Source: Mesostigma viride
Taxonomy: Eukaryota; Streptophyta; Mesostigmatophyceae; Mesostigmatales; Mesostigmataceae
DNA: 60,000 nt
Direction: 5' to 3'
NCBI GenBank assembly: GCA_009746045.1
Contig: RPFO01000154.1
Span: 2,869,993 to 2,929,992, forward strand
The notes under the pieces are model-generated. The model did not search any database. It worked only from the letters and a program-made list of their open reading frames with translations, and was not told where the DNA came from. A program made the translations under genes and the position numbers. Shown one piece after another: positions 52,121 through 60,000 of this stretch. Numbering within the stretch: position 1 is the stretch's first letter; each line of letters starts with the position of its first letter.

Positions 52121-55100
52121 GCGCGCAATGAAGGCACGACCGGTTTCTGGGCGGTTAAATCCTAGGGTGGGAGCGAACAGCCTGAACAAGATAGATGGAG
52201 AGGCACTTGAGGACCAATGGGGGGGCGCAACCAAGAGCGGGGGGGCGCTGTATCAGCTGTGATGGGTGGCTGTTTTCTAGAATAAAAGTATCAATATTAA
52301 GTTGAATTTAGTATTTCAGCCGAGAATGGGAGGAGCATAGCACGGGAAACACGGGGTCTTTGTAAGACAAAGGTGGTGAGTGGGCAGGGGGGCGGGGGAG
52401 TTGTACAAGCTAATGCTTATACTTTTTATGCGCAAACCTTTTTGCTAAGGTTAACGCATATTCTTACATCTTGCGCAGGATGTAAGAATATGCGTTTACC
52501 TGAGCAAAAAGGTTTCCGCATAAAAAGTATAAGCAGTAGCTTGTACAACTTAGAACCGGAGCGGCGCGGAAGTCATGGGTTCGAAACAGCTACTGCTTAT
52601 ACTTTTTATGCGGAAACCTTTTTGCTAAGGTAAACGCATATTCTTACATCCTGCGCAAGATGTAAGAATATGCGTTTACCCTAGCAAAAAGGTTTCCGCA
52701 TAAAAAGTATATGCAGTAGCTTGTACAACTTAAAACCTTTGCGTGTTGGGGCGAAATATTAAGCGGCTCCCTAACTAGGGCTTTACTTCCGCATCGAATT
52801 ACTAATTCGATATCGAATTATTGATTCGATATCGAATTATTGATTCGATATTAATCCCGGGAAGGTCCGATATCTACCTCGCGAGGCGATTAATTAGGTC
52901 CGACCGGTGCCCCGGCGGATCCTCCCAAATAATCCCTGCTCGGCACTGTCCCCACGAGGTTTCGAACCCATGACTTCCGCGTCGCGCCGGTTCTAAGTTG
53001 TACAAGCTACTGCTTATACTTTTTATGCGGAAACCTTTTTGCTAAGGTAAACGCATATTCTTACATCCTACGCAGTGTAGCGGCTCCCTGCTGGTAGCGA
53101 TAGTGAGCTGTTTCTTATACATCAGGCTGGGTGCAAGGATTCAGCTAACGCATTTCAGCAGACGCGTTCCCATACATACGCACCCGTACCTTTAAGCTGC
53201 TTTCTGCTCCCTTGGCCTGGCTTTTTCTGTGGCATAGCCCCAGCCCCGCCCCTTGTTACAAATACTCCCACTCCTTTCTATGAATACTCACACACCGCCT
53301 TGTACCGCTTCCCCTTCCCTTTAATCTACCCCTTTCTCATGCGCCTATTTGTTTTCCTCCAACCACTTCCTGTGATTTCCCCCCTTCCCTCCCTCCTCCG
53401 CCTGCCCCCCCCCCCCCCCCCCCCCCCCCACTTGCCCCCCCTCCAGAGGCTGGTGTTACCAGCAAGGTGCTGGCGGGCCAGCGGGAAGAGATGCGCGTGC
53501 TATCCCAGACCATGAGGGACATGGCCGAGGTGCTGGCAGAGACCAAGGCGGCGGTGGCGGCGGTGGCAGCCAACACGGGGGGGGGGGCAGGGGAGGGCAT
53601 GGAGCCGGCCATCAAGGTGGCCGACCTGCGGCGAGGTGGGTGGATCGAAATTCCTTTTTCTCACGATCGCAGGTTTTCAGATGCAAGGTGTCCTGAAGGT
53701 ATTGCTTAGCTTATGGCGAGGTTGGTGGATTAAATATCCATTTGTTCACGATCCTTGTTAGTATGACAGTGGATATTTCAGCCCATGGCGAGTCGGGTTG
53801 GTCAAACTTGCTCTGTCAAGTTCGTTGGTGGTATCGCTAGCGTTAGCACTAGGACTAGCACTCCCTTGGTAGGCGGAGTAAGGAGGGTTGCTTACGTTCG
53901 TTCGATTATTTTAGTTAGAAGAACCGCCTGCGGTGCAGTGGATATGGGTTGCAATTTCTTTCTGGGCTCCTTCACTCCCGAGCCTCCCGGGCCTGTGTGT
54001 GGCCTAGTGGGAGAACCATCGAGTCAAGGGGCACACACTGACAAGTATGTACATCATTAATGACATGCCCAAACTGGGGGAAAAAAAGCATATACTCCAT
54101 CATTATTAGTCGGGGATGAGAGATTCGCGAATAGCATGGGGTGCTATGATGTGATGTGTGCCCCATCGGGAGAATCACGGGGCACAAACTGACTGTATGC
54201 ACACCATACACAGTGCCGTTTTTCCATGATGAGAGGGGACGAGATGGGACGAGATGGGACGAGAGCTATGCGCCTAGCCAGGGGTGTTGTCATGGCCAGA
54301 TTCCCTGATGCAGTGCTTTTGCTAAGGGTTTTTGTCATTCGTCAAACTGTTGACTAATTGCCTCGGCACTTCGTCGAATGGTTGACTATTTGCCTCGGCA
54401 ATTCGTCAAACTGGTTGACTATTTGCCTTGGCATTCGTCAACCCTGGGGGGGGGGGGGAGGAGGAAGCTTTATTTCTTCATAATTAACTTAAGGTCGCTC
54501 ACGCCTCACACACGCATGTAATGCATGTGGATAAAACATAATATCACATAGTGGTTGTTGACAACTGCATAAACTACAGAATAATAACTAGTATCGTTCA
54601 CAGCTAGGCCTGAGTCAAGTGTGCACAGCACGAGGCCATTAAACAACCATCACATCCTCCTCGCTGCTATCAACAGGCACTAATGGCACAGTTTTGTCCG
54701 AGCTTGTAACGCATGAGGCTAGGCTTACTCTTCAAAGAGCACGGGATGCACTGAATCGACTTCGTACCGCTGAGATCCGTGGTCGTTTGGGCCCATTCGT
54801 ATTTTCCGTTTTCCCACCACTGCTCGCGCTCGGGCCGCTCCTTGCTGTACTGCTTGTTGTACTCCTGTCTCTGCCTTTTCGCTGCTGGCTTTCTCTCGCC
54901 CTTCTTCTTCCCTGGCTCGGAGCTGCCGTCATCATCGGCCTTGCTCCTTTCTGTCTTGGCCCCCTCGCCAGATTCCTCCTCGCCAGATTCCTCCTCGACA
55001 GAGTTTGAGGCGCTGTCAGATGATGCTGACTGGCCGCCATCTTCCTCTTCCTGCGCATTAGACCCATCCTCTTCCTCACGCTCTACTCTCTTGCGTTTGT

Positions 55101-57406
55101 CGCGGCCCTGCCTGCCCTCCTTTTCATCTAAACTGCGGCCTAGGTCGACGATATTTTCCGTTGCTACAGTTTCTCCAGCTTGCTTCTTAAACAGAGCATC
55201 TAAGGTGCTAGTCTTGAAATCTGCCAAACCGTTTTTCTTTGACATTCTCTAGCTCATGCAACACTACCTAAACATCGCCCGCCGCCATTATCGAAACAAT
55301 TTCGCATGCAATATTTTATCGCACATGTAGTCGCCAGACGGCCTGAGGTCGGAGGGTAGTTAATACCATGATTACCGGTAATAATTTTTTCATGCCCTGG
55401 TCGGCTCAAGTCCTGCCTTGCTCGTCTTCAGTTTTGGTACCCGAGCATTGTCCTGAACCGTACTGTCTTTCCAAACCAACTCTAACTGCAGCGTACCTAG
55501 GATTCAGATGGTACGGGCTGACGGCCTGACGCCGCGCCGCTGGACCTCAGGTCTGGCCTGACTTAAGTGGTTGACGAATACCCTAAACATTTCGTCAAAC
55601 CGGTTGACGAACTGCGGAACATATTCGTCAATTGGTTGACGAATTGCCGAGTTGGTTGACGAATGTGGTTGACGAATTGCCCGAAATGGTTTACTATTTT
55701 ACTACTATTTTCAAAATTCATCAACCGGTTGACGAAATAGTCCCGTTAGCAAAAGCACTGCCCTGATGGCTGCCTCGATGGATGAAAGGCCCATTCTCTG
55801 TGTCGGGTGTCGCATGTGTGTGCATGGGCCACCCACCTGAAAATTTTCACATCCAGAGAGGGTAAAGGGGTGGCCTTGCGAAGATGTCGTGGCCACAGTG
55901 TCTGGTGGGCTTCCATGCATACGGGGGGTGGCCTTGCGAAGATGTCGTGGCCACGGTGTCTGGTGGGCTTCCGGCGTTCGCGGCGTGTTTTGGAGCGTGC
56001 GTTTGTGGCATGTTTGTGGCATGTTTGTGGGGTGTTTCCTGTCGTGTTGGTGTCGTGTTGGTGTCGTGTTGGTGTCGTGTTGGTGGCGTGTTGGTGGCGT
56101 GTTGGTGGCGTGTTGGTGGCGTGTTGGTGGCGTGTTGGTGGCATGTTGGTGGCGTGTTGGTGGCGTGTTGGTGGCGTGTTGGTGGCGTGTTGGTGGCGTG
56201 TTGGTGGCGTGTTGGTGGCGTGTTGGTGGCGTGTTGGTGTCGTGTTGGTGGCGTGTTGGTGGCGTGTTGGTGGCGTGTTGGTGCGTGTTGGTGGCGTGTT
56301 GGTGGCGTGTTGGTGGCGTGGTGGCGTGTTGGTGGCGTGTTGGTGGCGTGTTGGTGGCGTGTTGGTGGCGTGTTGGTGGCGTGTTGGTGGCGTGTTGGTG
56401 GCGTGTTGGTGTCGTGTTGGTGTCGTGTTGGTGTCGTGTTGGTGTCGTGTTGGTGTCGTGTTGGTGTCGTGTTGGTGCGTGTTGGTGGCGTGTATCTGGT
56501 GGGCATTTAATGCGTTTCTGGCAGTTGTTTGCATGTTTCTTGCGGCTCGCTTTTGTGGCGTGTGCGAGCAGAGCTGCGCAGCTTTGCCTCGGTCTTGTCC
56601 GAGTTCCAGCAAGGCGGCGACAGGGAGGAGGCGCAGGCGGCCGCCGCGCGGTGAGTAGGGGCCTCCTTTTCTTTGCTGTTTTTATTCTTGAGTATTCTCG
56701 ATTGGTCTATTTGTGTTTTATGTCGTGTTATTCTAGGCTTGCTTTGGCAACATGGTATCAAGGGACCGCGTTTACTGCTCTTGCTAGTCAGGCGTGTGCT
56801 AGCTGTGTGGCTACACGCGAAGGAATGGTGGGTCACTCTAAAGCCGGTTCATGCATAGCTTCAGGTACTGGATGATATGTATACTTATTACCATGGCAGC
56901 ATGCCGGTCATAGCAGTTGAGCTTTTTTGAGGGATGTGAACAATCTTGTACCTGATTCGGACAACTATCTCTCGTGTATATGCAATCACGTGCTACTTAA
57001 TTAACTAATTGATTAATCTCCCCTATATCACTCACATGTAGAATGCTACGCATTCTATAGTTCTCTAGGAATACTTGGATCTGGAGCGGGCGAATCCTAT
57101 CTTACCCCCTCAAGCCTAGTCTCGCAGTGCTGGCTGGGTAATGCGTGTGTGCCACTCAGATAGTGCTCGAACTCCAGACCTCTATCACCTTCCCGGGTGT
57201 TTCGGGGCTTATTCCTTCGGTTTCTTTGTTTCTATTTTCTTTGTGATTGTGGGTATGTGGCTTGGCAATGCCGCCCTGTGGTCACTTTGATGACCTCAGC
57301 GAGGCTCTGCGCGTGACGCAGGAGCTGCGCGCTGAGGTCAGCGCGCTCAAGTCCACCCTCCCCTCGCTGCTGGCCAACGAGATGGCGGAGATGCGCGTGC
57401 TGCTGC

Positions 57407-57448
<42 letters not shown>

Positions 57449-59977
57449 CGGAGGAGCAGCCCCAAAGCAACCCAACCCAGCAACAGCAGCCGCATGGGTC
57501 GCAAGCGCAGCAGCAGCCGTCGACAGGTCAAGGGCAAACGAGCCAAGGGCAAATGAGCACACACGCCAAGGGCGGAAGCGGCAGTGGGAACGGCACGCCC
57601 GTCGACAGTAACTACCGCCCCCACGCCTCCAGCACGACTGGTGCATCGCCTGCGGGGCCAGGGTCGAGCACACGTTCCTGGGACCAAACCGCAACCCCTG
57701 ACCGGCCCATGAATGGCAACAGTGGTGCATTAACAACGGGGGGCTATGGTGATGTCGGCCGCGTTGGCGCGTCGTCTTCCTTGTCCGCAGGGGGGCCGTT
57801 TGCAGAAGGGTCCCCCGATGGGGGCCCAGGCGACTTCACGCCGGGGGGGTGGGGGAGCACACCGGGGGTGGCGGATGGGGGAAGTGTCACCCGCGGGCGC
57901 GTCACGAGCGGCGCCGGTGGCAATCTTGATGCGCTTTTATTCCCCGATAAAACCGGCGATGGGGGCTACAGCGGTGTCGGCCACGCGGCGGGCGGGGGTG
58001 CCTGGGACGCAGTTTCTTCTGGCATCCGCGCCGGGGATGCGCACTCCCCTGCAGGTGCCAGCAGCAGCAGCGCGCCTCATGGGCAAGGGCACCAGCCTCA
58101 GCAGCAGCGGCTACAAACGCCTCCACAGCATCAGCAGCAACAACAGCAGCACCAGCAGCAGCAGGGCGGCTGGCTTCCGTCCCCCTCGGTGTCACCGTCC
58201 GCATCCGGTGGCCTGTCGGCCACCCCCTCTGTTTCGGCGTCGGCGTCGGCGTCGGGCCCGCGGGCCAACGGGTGGGGCCGCCCCGCGGATGAGTACAGCC
58301 CGGACGCCAGTGTCACGTCGCGCACGCCGGCGCCCATCAGCACGGTAGGTTTGCGCCCATCATCGCGATGGGTTGTGCGTTTGAAGTTGGCATCCAGCCA
58401 CTCTGTGTAGTGGTTGCCGTGCGAATGTCTTCAGACCGTCACGGTTGGTTGCGCCGATCATCACGGTGGGTTGCATCTTTGAAGTTGGCATCCAGCCAGT
58501 GTGTGTCGTGGTTGCGAAGGTCTTCAGACCGCCATGGCAGGTTGCGTGCGTCAGCATGGTAGGAATGCTCCCATCAGCACGGTAGGATGATCGCACAGGG
58601 GCAAAGCCACTGAATTTCTTCCCAGGAATGAGGAGGGTTGGTGGCGCGTGCCACGGCGGGCGCGCGAGACCTCGCGAAGACTAATTGTAACATAAGCTTT
58701 CATTGCTGTTGCTATAATATAATAATTAGACTTCTTTAGTAGTGTTACTTGTAGTGATAGGTTTCAGTTATATGATAGTACCTTACATAGTAACATCAAA
58801 GGCAAGCTAATTATTATAATAATTATAATCTTGTCTCGTGGTCAAAGGCAAGCTGGAGGTATCAATGGTGCCGGTTTCCATTGTGCAGGTTGGCAGGTTC
58901 CCCCCTGCCTGCCTCTCTGTTTCCTTGCCTACCCACCGCCCCACCTGCTCACGTGATGCCTCTGTGCCTGCCTGCCAACGGACCTCCTCCCTGTGCCCCT
59001 GCGCCCCCATCCTGCCTTGGGCATTCCTGCCTGCCGTCACTCATTTCCTCACCTGCCTTTTTTCGACTCCCGCATGCGCTCACTCGCTGCCCTGCGTGCC
59101 CTCATTCATGCGTCCCTGAATGTGTTCATTCGTTCGTGTGTTCCTGAACACGTGTTCGTTTGCATGCTCCTGAACGTGTTCATTCGCGCAATCGTGAACG
59201 TGTTCATTCGTGCGTTTCTGAACGTGTTCATTTGCGCGTCCCCACCCGCCCGCCTGCTTGCCCGCACGCTCAGGGCCGTGGAGAGGCGTTGCGTGCGCCA
59301 GAGCCAGCGGCGCCCTCATCCTCCTCGCTCGCGGTAGCGTCATCAGCGCCTTCTGGGAGCAAGACAGGGGGACCTCCGCCCACCGCAGGTACATACTAGA
59401 TGTGTGTTGTGCACCTAGTGTAGTGGAGTGTGTGTCGTGCACCTGGTGTTATGCACTCAGTGAAGAACTTGCCTCACGTGGCTTGTTTCTTTTTTTTCTT
59501 TTTTTTTTTTTTTTCCACGTGTGACGGTGGCTGAGCTACTGGGCGCGCTCCAAACTGAAACGCTTGCTGTAAGCCTTCTTTCTCTCTTTTTTTGTTTTTT
59601 CATCCGCTTGGCTTCGGGTTCCAGCGCCTTATATCTTGTGCTGTGCTTTGGCACATGGACGTGGTCGCAACCGCGCGTACGCCCTCTTTCTTACGAGTTG
59701 TCGGCGCCGCGTTCCCACGCTCTCGGGACGCTATTTCCACGCTCGTTGCACAGCCATTTCACGCTTTTTCCCCGCTCTTCACACAACCATCGAACGCTCG
59801 TTTCACGCAGTCATCTCATGCTCTGCCCACGCCTCCGGGATCCATGCCATCGCTCCCTCCCTCTCTCCTGGGCCCGCAGGTGGCCCCCCCCAGGACAGCG
59901 CTGCTGCCGTCCGCACCGGTCCCCTGGCCGACCGGTCGGGCATCGAAGAGCCCCCGCACTCGGCGTCCTACATGGCG
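46971..59977 (+). CDS. PEX14: Peroxin 14 (peroxisomal import docking protein), 3' end beyond the window
   Basis: Nine exons join in phase: 46971-47312, 47662-48054, 50748-50801, 51842-51938, 53447-53635, 56572-56650, 57300-58344, 59274-59388, 59880-59977 (then GTGAGT; gene continues). Together they give 804 codons. Residues 67-113 ([20 protein letters not shown]...[12 protein letters not shown]) are the PEX14 N-terminal domain that binds PEX5. A Pro/Thr-rich and polyQ region leads to a membrane segment ([20 protein letters not shown], exon 2 end). A helical, Ala/Glu-rich stretch spans exons 3-6 and early 7. Exon 7 is Gln/Ser/Gly-rich. Exon 9 contains [11 protein letters not shown], the start of the conserved plant-type C-terminal region. 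PEX14 forms the docking complex with PEX13 on the peroxisome membrane. All introns are GT-AG. Confidence 0.93.
47918..47943 (+). repeat. CAG repeat in PEX14 exon 2 (polyQ)
   Basis: Nine CAG codons follow LQL shortly before the membrane segment. A second CAG tract is in exon 7. Confidence 0.9.
49499..49668 (+). repeat. 93-bp tandem duplication in PEX14 intron 2
   Basis: CCGGTCACTGTACACGAATA...CAAGTTCTTAGTCCGCGATG occurs twice in direct tandem with no difference noticed, so the duplication is recent. Confidence 0.9.
49669..49803 (+). repeat. 22-bp tandem array, about six units
   Basis: Unit CATCAAGCAATGCTAGGTAC + TG (G/T variant at one position). Units are directly adjacent with no spacers, so this is a minisatellite and not CRISPR. 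Confidence 0.95.
50080..50720 (+). repeat. 12-bp G-rich minisatellite GGGTGGGTTTGT in PEX14 intron 2
   Basis: About 50 units with T/A and G/T variants (TATG, CTATG, TGTG). It ends about 28 bp before the exon 3 acceptor. The transcribed strand carries repeated GGGTGGG, so G-quadruplexes are possible in the pre-mRNA. ORFs rich in Val-Gly-Trp are artefacts of the repeat. Confidence 0.95.
50802..51420 (+). repeat. Repeated copies of the PEX14 exon 3 end plus donor site
   Basis: The exon 3 end GCTGGAGATGCAG-GTATG is echoed by GCTGGAGATGCAG-GGGAG (50861), GCTTGAGATGCAG-GTGAG (51038), GCTTGGGATGCA-TTTGAG (51105), GTTGGAGATGCCG-GTGGG (51197), GCTGGGGATGCAG-GTGGG (51307) and ACTGGAAATGCAG-GTGAG (51398). 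Flanking sequence (TAGACATAGACACAAGGA...GACAAGGCGTGG) is shared, so these are degenerate tandem repeats of about 65-175 bp spanning the splice junction. Confidence 0.85.
51708..51742 (+). repeat. Decayed copy of the PEX14 exon 4 start
   Basis: GAGGCGCGACGCGTGGTGCG, then GGATGCGATGGCG, parallels the true exon 4 start GAGCGGCGCGCGGTGCTGGA followed by CGCGACGGAGGCG at 51842. It lies about 134 bp upstream in intron 3. Confidence 0.65.
51923..52140 (+). repeat. Repeated copies of the PEX14 exon 4 end plus donor site
   Basis: The exon 4 end GCGCGCAATGAAG-GTGGG (51926) is followed by GCGCGCGACGAAG-GTGTA (51966), GCACGCAACTAAG-GTGTA (52026) and GCGCGCAATGAAG-GCACG (52121). Spacing is 40, 60 and 95 bp. 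Confidence 0.85.
52048..52118 (+). repeat. (GT)n microsatellite
   Basis: About 35 uninterrupted GT units lie between two of the duplicated exon 4 ends in PEX14 intron 4. Confidence 0.98.
52400..53075. repeat. Foldback (MITE-like) repeat cluster, second locus, in PEX14 intron 4
   Basis: Arms of the TTGTACAAGCTA...TTACATCCTGCGCA type occur at least six times as nested inverted pairs around a core related to 20516-20760 but inverted. The core carries ATTCGATATCGAAT palindromes, GGGTTCGAAAC (B-box-like) and CCTCGCGAGG. No coding capacity. The two loci show a mobile, structurally variable family. Confidence 0.8.
53636..53800 (+). repeat. Repeated copies of the PEX14 exon 5 end plus donor site
   Basis: The true junction GGCGAG-GTGGGTGGATCGAA and following TTCCTTTTTCTCACGATC is echoed by GGCGAG-GTTGGTGGATTAAA then TATCCATTTGTTCACGATC (53715), and by GGCGAG-TCGGGTTGGTCAAA (53787). 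Confidence 0.8.
54303..55768. mobile_element. Non-autonomous hAT DNA transposon (1450 bp) in PEX14 intron 5
   Basis: The target duplication CCCTGATG is perfect (54303-54310 and 55761-55768). Terminal inverted repeats are CAGTGCTTTTGCTAA at both ends (54311-54325 and complement at 55746-55760). Subterminal regions carry many GTTGACGAAT / ATTCGTCAAC words, often as palindromes (TTCGTCAACCGGTTGACGAA-type), the likely transposase-binding repeats. It contains one ORF (55245-54670) and no catalytic domain, so it would depend on a transposase in trans. Confidence 0.92.
54670..55245 (-). CDS. N-terminal transposase-like ORF inside the hAT element (191 aa)
   Basis: The ATG frame starts [20 protein letters not shown]. 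It has a long acidic Ser/Glu region (about 50-110), a Lys/Arg segment ([23 protein letters not shown]-like) and a C-terminal part with KYEWAQ and [11 protein letters not shown] that could be the start of a zinc-binding DNA-recognition module as in hAT proteins. The DDE catalytic region and dimerisation domain are missing, so the ORF is either a truncated transposase or a short accessory protein. It lies antisense to PEX14. Confidence 0.5.
   Translation of the reverse strand: MSKKNGLADFKTSTLDALFKKQAGETVATENIVDLGRSLDEKEGRQGRDKRKRVEREEEDGSNAQEEEDGGQSASSDSASNSVEEESGEEESGEGAKTERSKADDDGSSEPGKKKGERKPAAKRQRQEYNKQYSKERPEREQWWENGKYEWAQTTTDLSGTKSIQCIPCSLKSKPSLMRYKLGQNCAISAC
56036..56495 (+). repeat. 12-bp minisatellite GGTGGCGTGTTG in PEX14 intron 5
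   Basis: About 38 units with a GTC variant at both edges and two 10-11 bp partial units. It ends about 75 bp before the exon 6 acceptor. Long frames reading Val-Ala-Cys-Trp-Trp-Arg or His-Gln-His-Ala-Thr-Asn are artefacts. Confidence 0.95.
56988..57017 (+). repeat. CACGTG plus TTAA-rich tail, like that of the SINE-like element
   Basis: CACGTGCTACTTAATTAACT, then AATTGATTAAT, resembles the 3' tails at 40372-40400 and 40928-40950. It may be the degenerate end of another short retroposon in PEX14 intron 6. Confidence 0.4.
57408..57446 (+). repeat. CAG repeat in PEX14 exon 7 (polyQ)
   Basis: About thirteen Gln codons follow the coiled region [10 protein letters not shown]. Confidence 0.95.
58333..58590 (+). 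repeat. Repeated copies of the PEX14 exon 7 end plus donor site
   Basis: The junction CCCATCAGCACG-GTAGGTTTGC is echoed by CCCATCATCGCG-ATGGGTTGTG (58356), GATCATCACG-GTGGGTTGCA (58456), GCGTCAGCATG-GTAGGAATGC (about 58548) and CCCATCAGCACG-GTAGGATGAT (58570). A shared block TTTGAAGTTGGCATCCAGCC occurs twice between them, so the units form an array of about 100 bp. Confidence 0.9.
59110..59245 (+). repeat. Tandem repeat around CCTGAACGTGTTCATTCGCG in PEX14 intron 7
   Basis: About five units of 25-27 bp (GAACGTGTTCATT core) end some 30 bp before the exon 8 acceptor. Confidence 0.85.
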
Positions 59978-60000
59978 GTGAGTGGGGCAGCGAGTGGTTG

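Noticed and set aside
51946-52165. Cys-Val repeat ORFs
   Set aside because: Translation of the (GT)n microsatellite.
55746-56875. ORFs of 190-330 codons over the GGTGGCGTGTTG array, both strands
   Set aside because: Same repeat artefact; the PEX14 exon 6 lies within the right edge and uses a different, in-phase reading.

Overview
The window looks like nuclear DNA of a green alga (chlorophyte), species not resolved. Two intron-containing host genes are recognisable: a Psb27-type thylakoid lumen protein on the minus strand (about 42.6-44.7 kb) and a plant-type peroxin PEX14 on the plus strand (47.0 kb to beyond the right edge). GC-rich exons, long repeat-filled introns, CAG-encoded polyQ tracts and a dense load of retroelements fit that assignment. 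No rRNA gene, functional tRNA gene or CRISPR array was found.

Left third (0-20.4 kb): three copia-like LTR retroelements of one lineage. Element A (2076-10461) has two 654-bp LTRs that look identical by eye. It sits inside the gag gene of element B (gag 1986-2075 plus 10467-11555), with a 5-bp target duplication ATGGA; removing A restores B's reading frame. B is cut off inside its integrase where element C begins (about 12513-20430). The lineage is odd. It has an extra ORF upstream of gag. Its retropepsin-like domain lies between integrase and reverse transcriptase, not before integrase. Its RT carries HGDD where copia elements have YVDD.

Middle (20.4-37.8 kb): a foldback repeat cluster, a gypsy integrase fragment, a broken hAT transposase, then a small minus-strand cluster of intronless unknown ORFs (23.66-25.89 kb) with recurring AGAAGCCTATCC hairpins. 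I read that cluster as a possible endogenous virus-like remnant, but no hallmark gene is visible. Next is an 11.6-kb full-length Ty3/gypsy chromovirus on the minus strand (26164-37765; TSD GTCGG, PBS and PPT present). It carries a viroplasmin/RNase H1 hybrid-binding-domain ORF before gag and two unidentified ORFs after integrase.

37.8-42.6 kb is a graveyard of LINE 3' ends. One is split by a 246-bp SINE-like insertion whose empty site is preserved in a neighbouring LINE copy.

Right third (42.6-60 kb): the Psb27-like gene, a small divergent ORF (46501-46794) and PEX14. Nine PEX14 exons join in phase. Its introns hold 12-bp and 22-bp minisatellites, a foldback repeat cluster and a 1450-bp non-autonomous hAT transposon with a perfect 8-bp TSD. 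The most unusual signal here is that exon edges together with their splice sites are duplicated, often several times, in the adjacent introns of both host genes.
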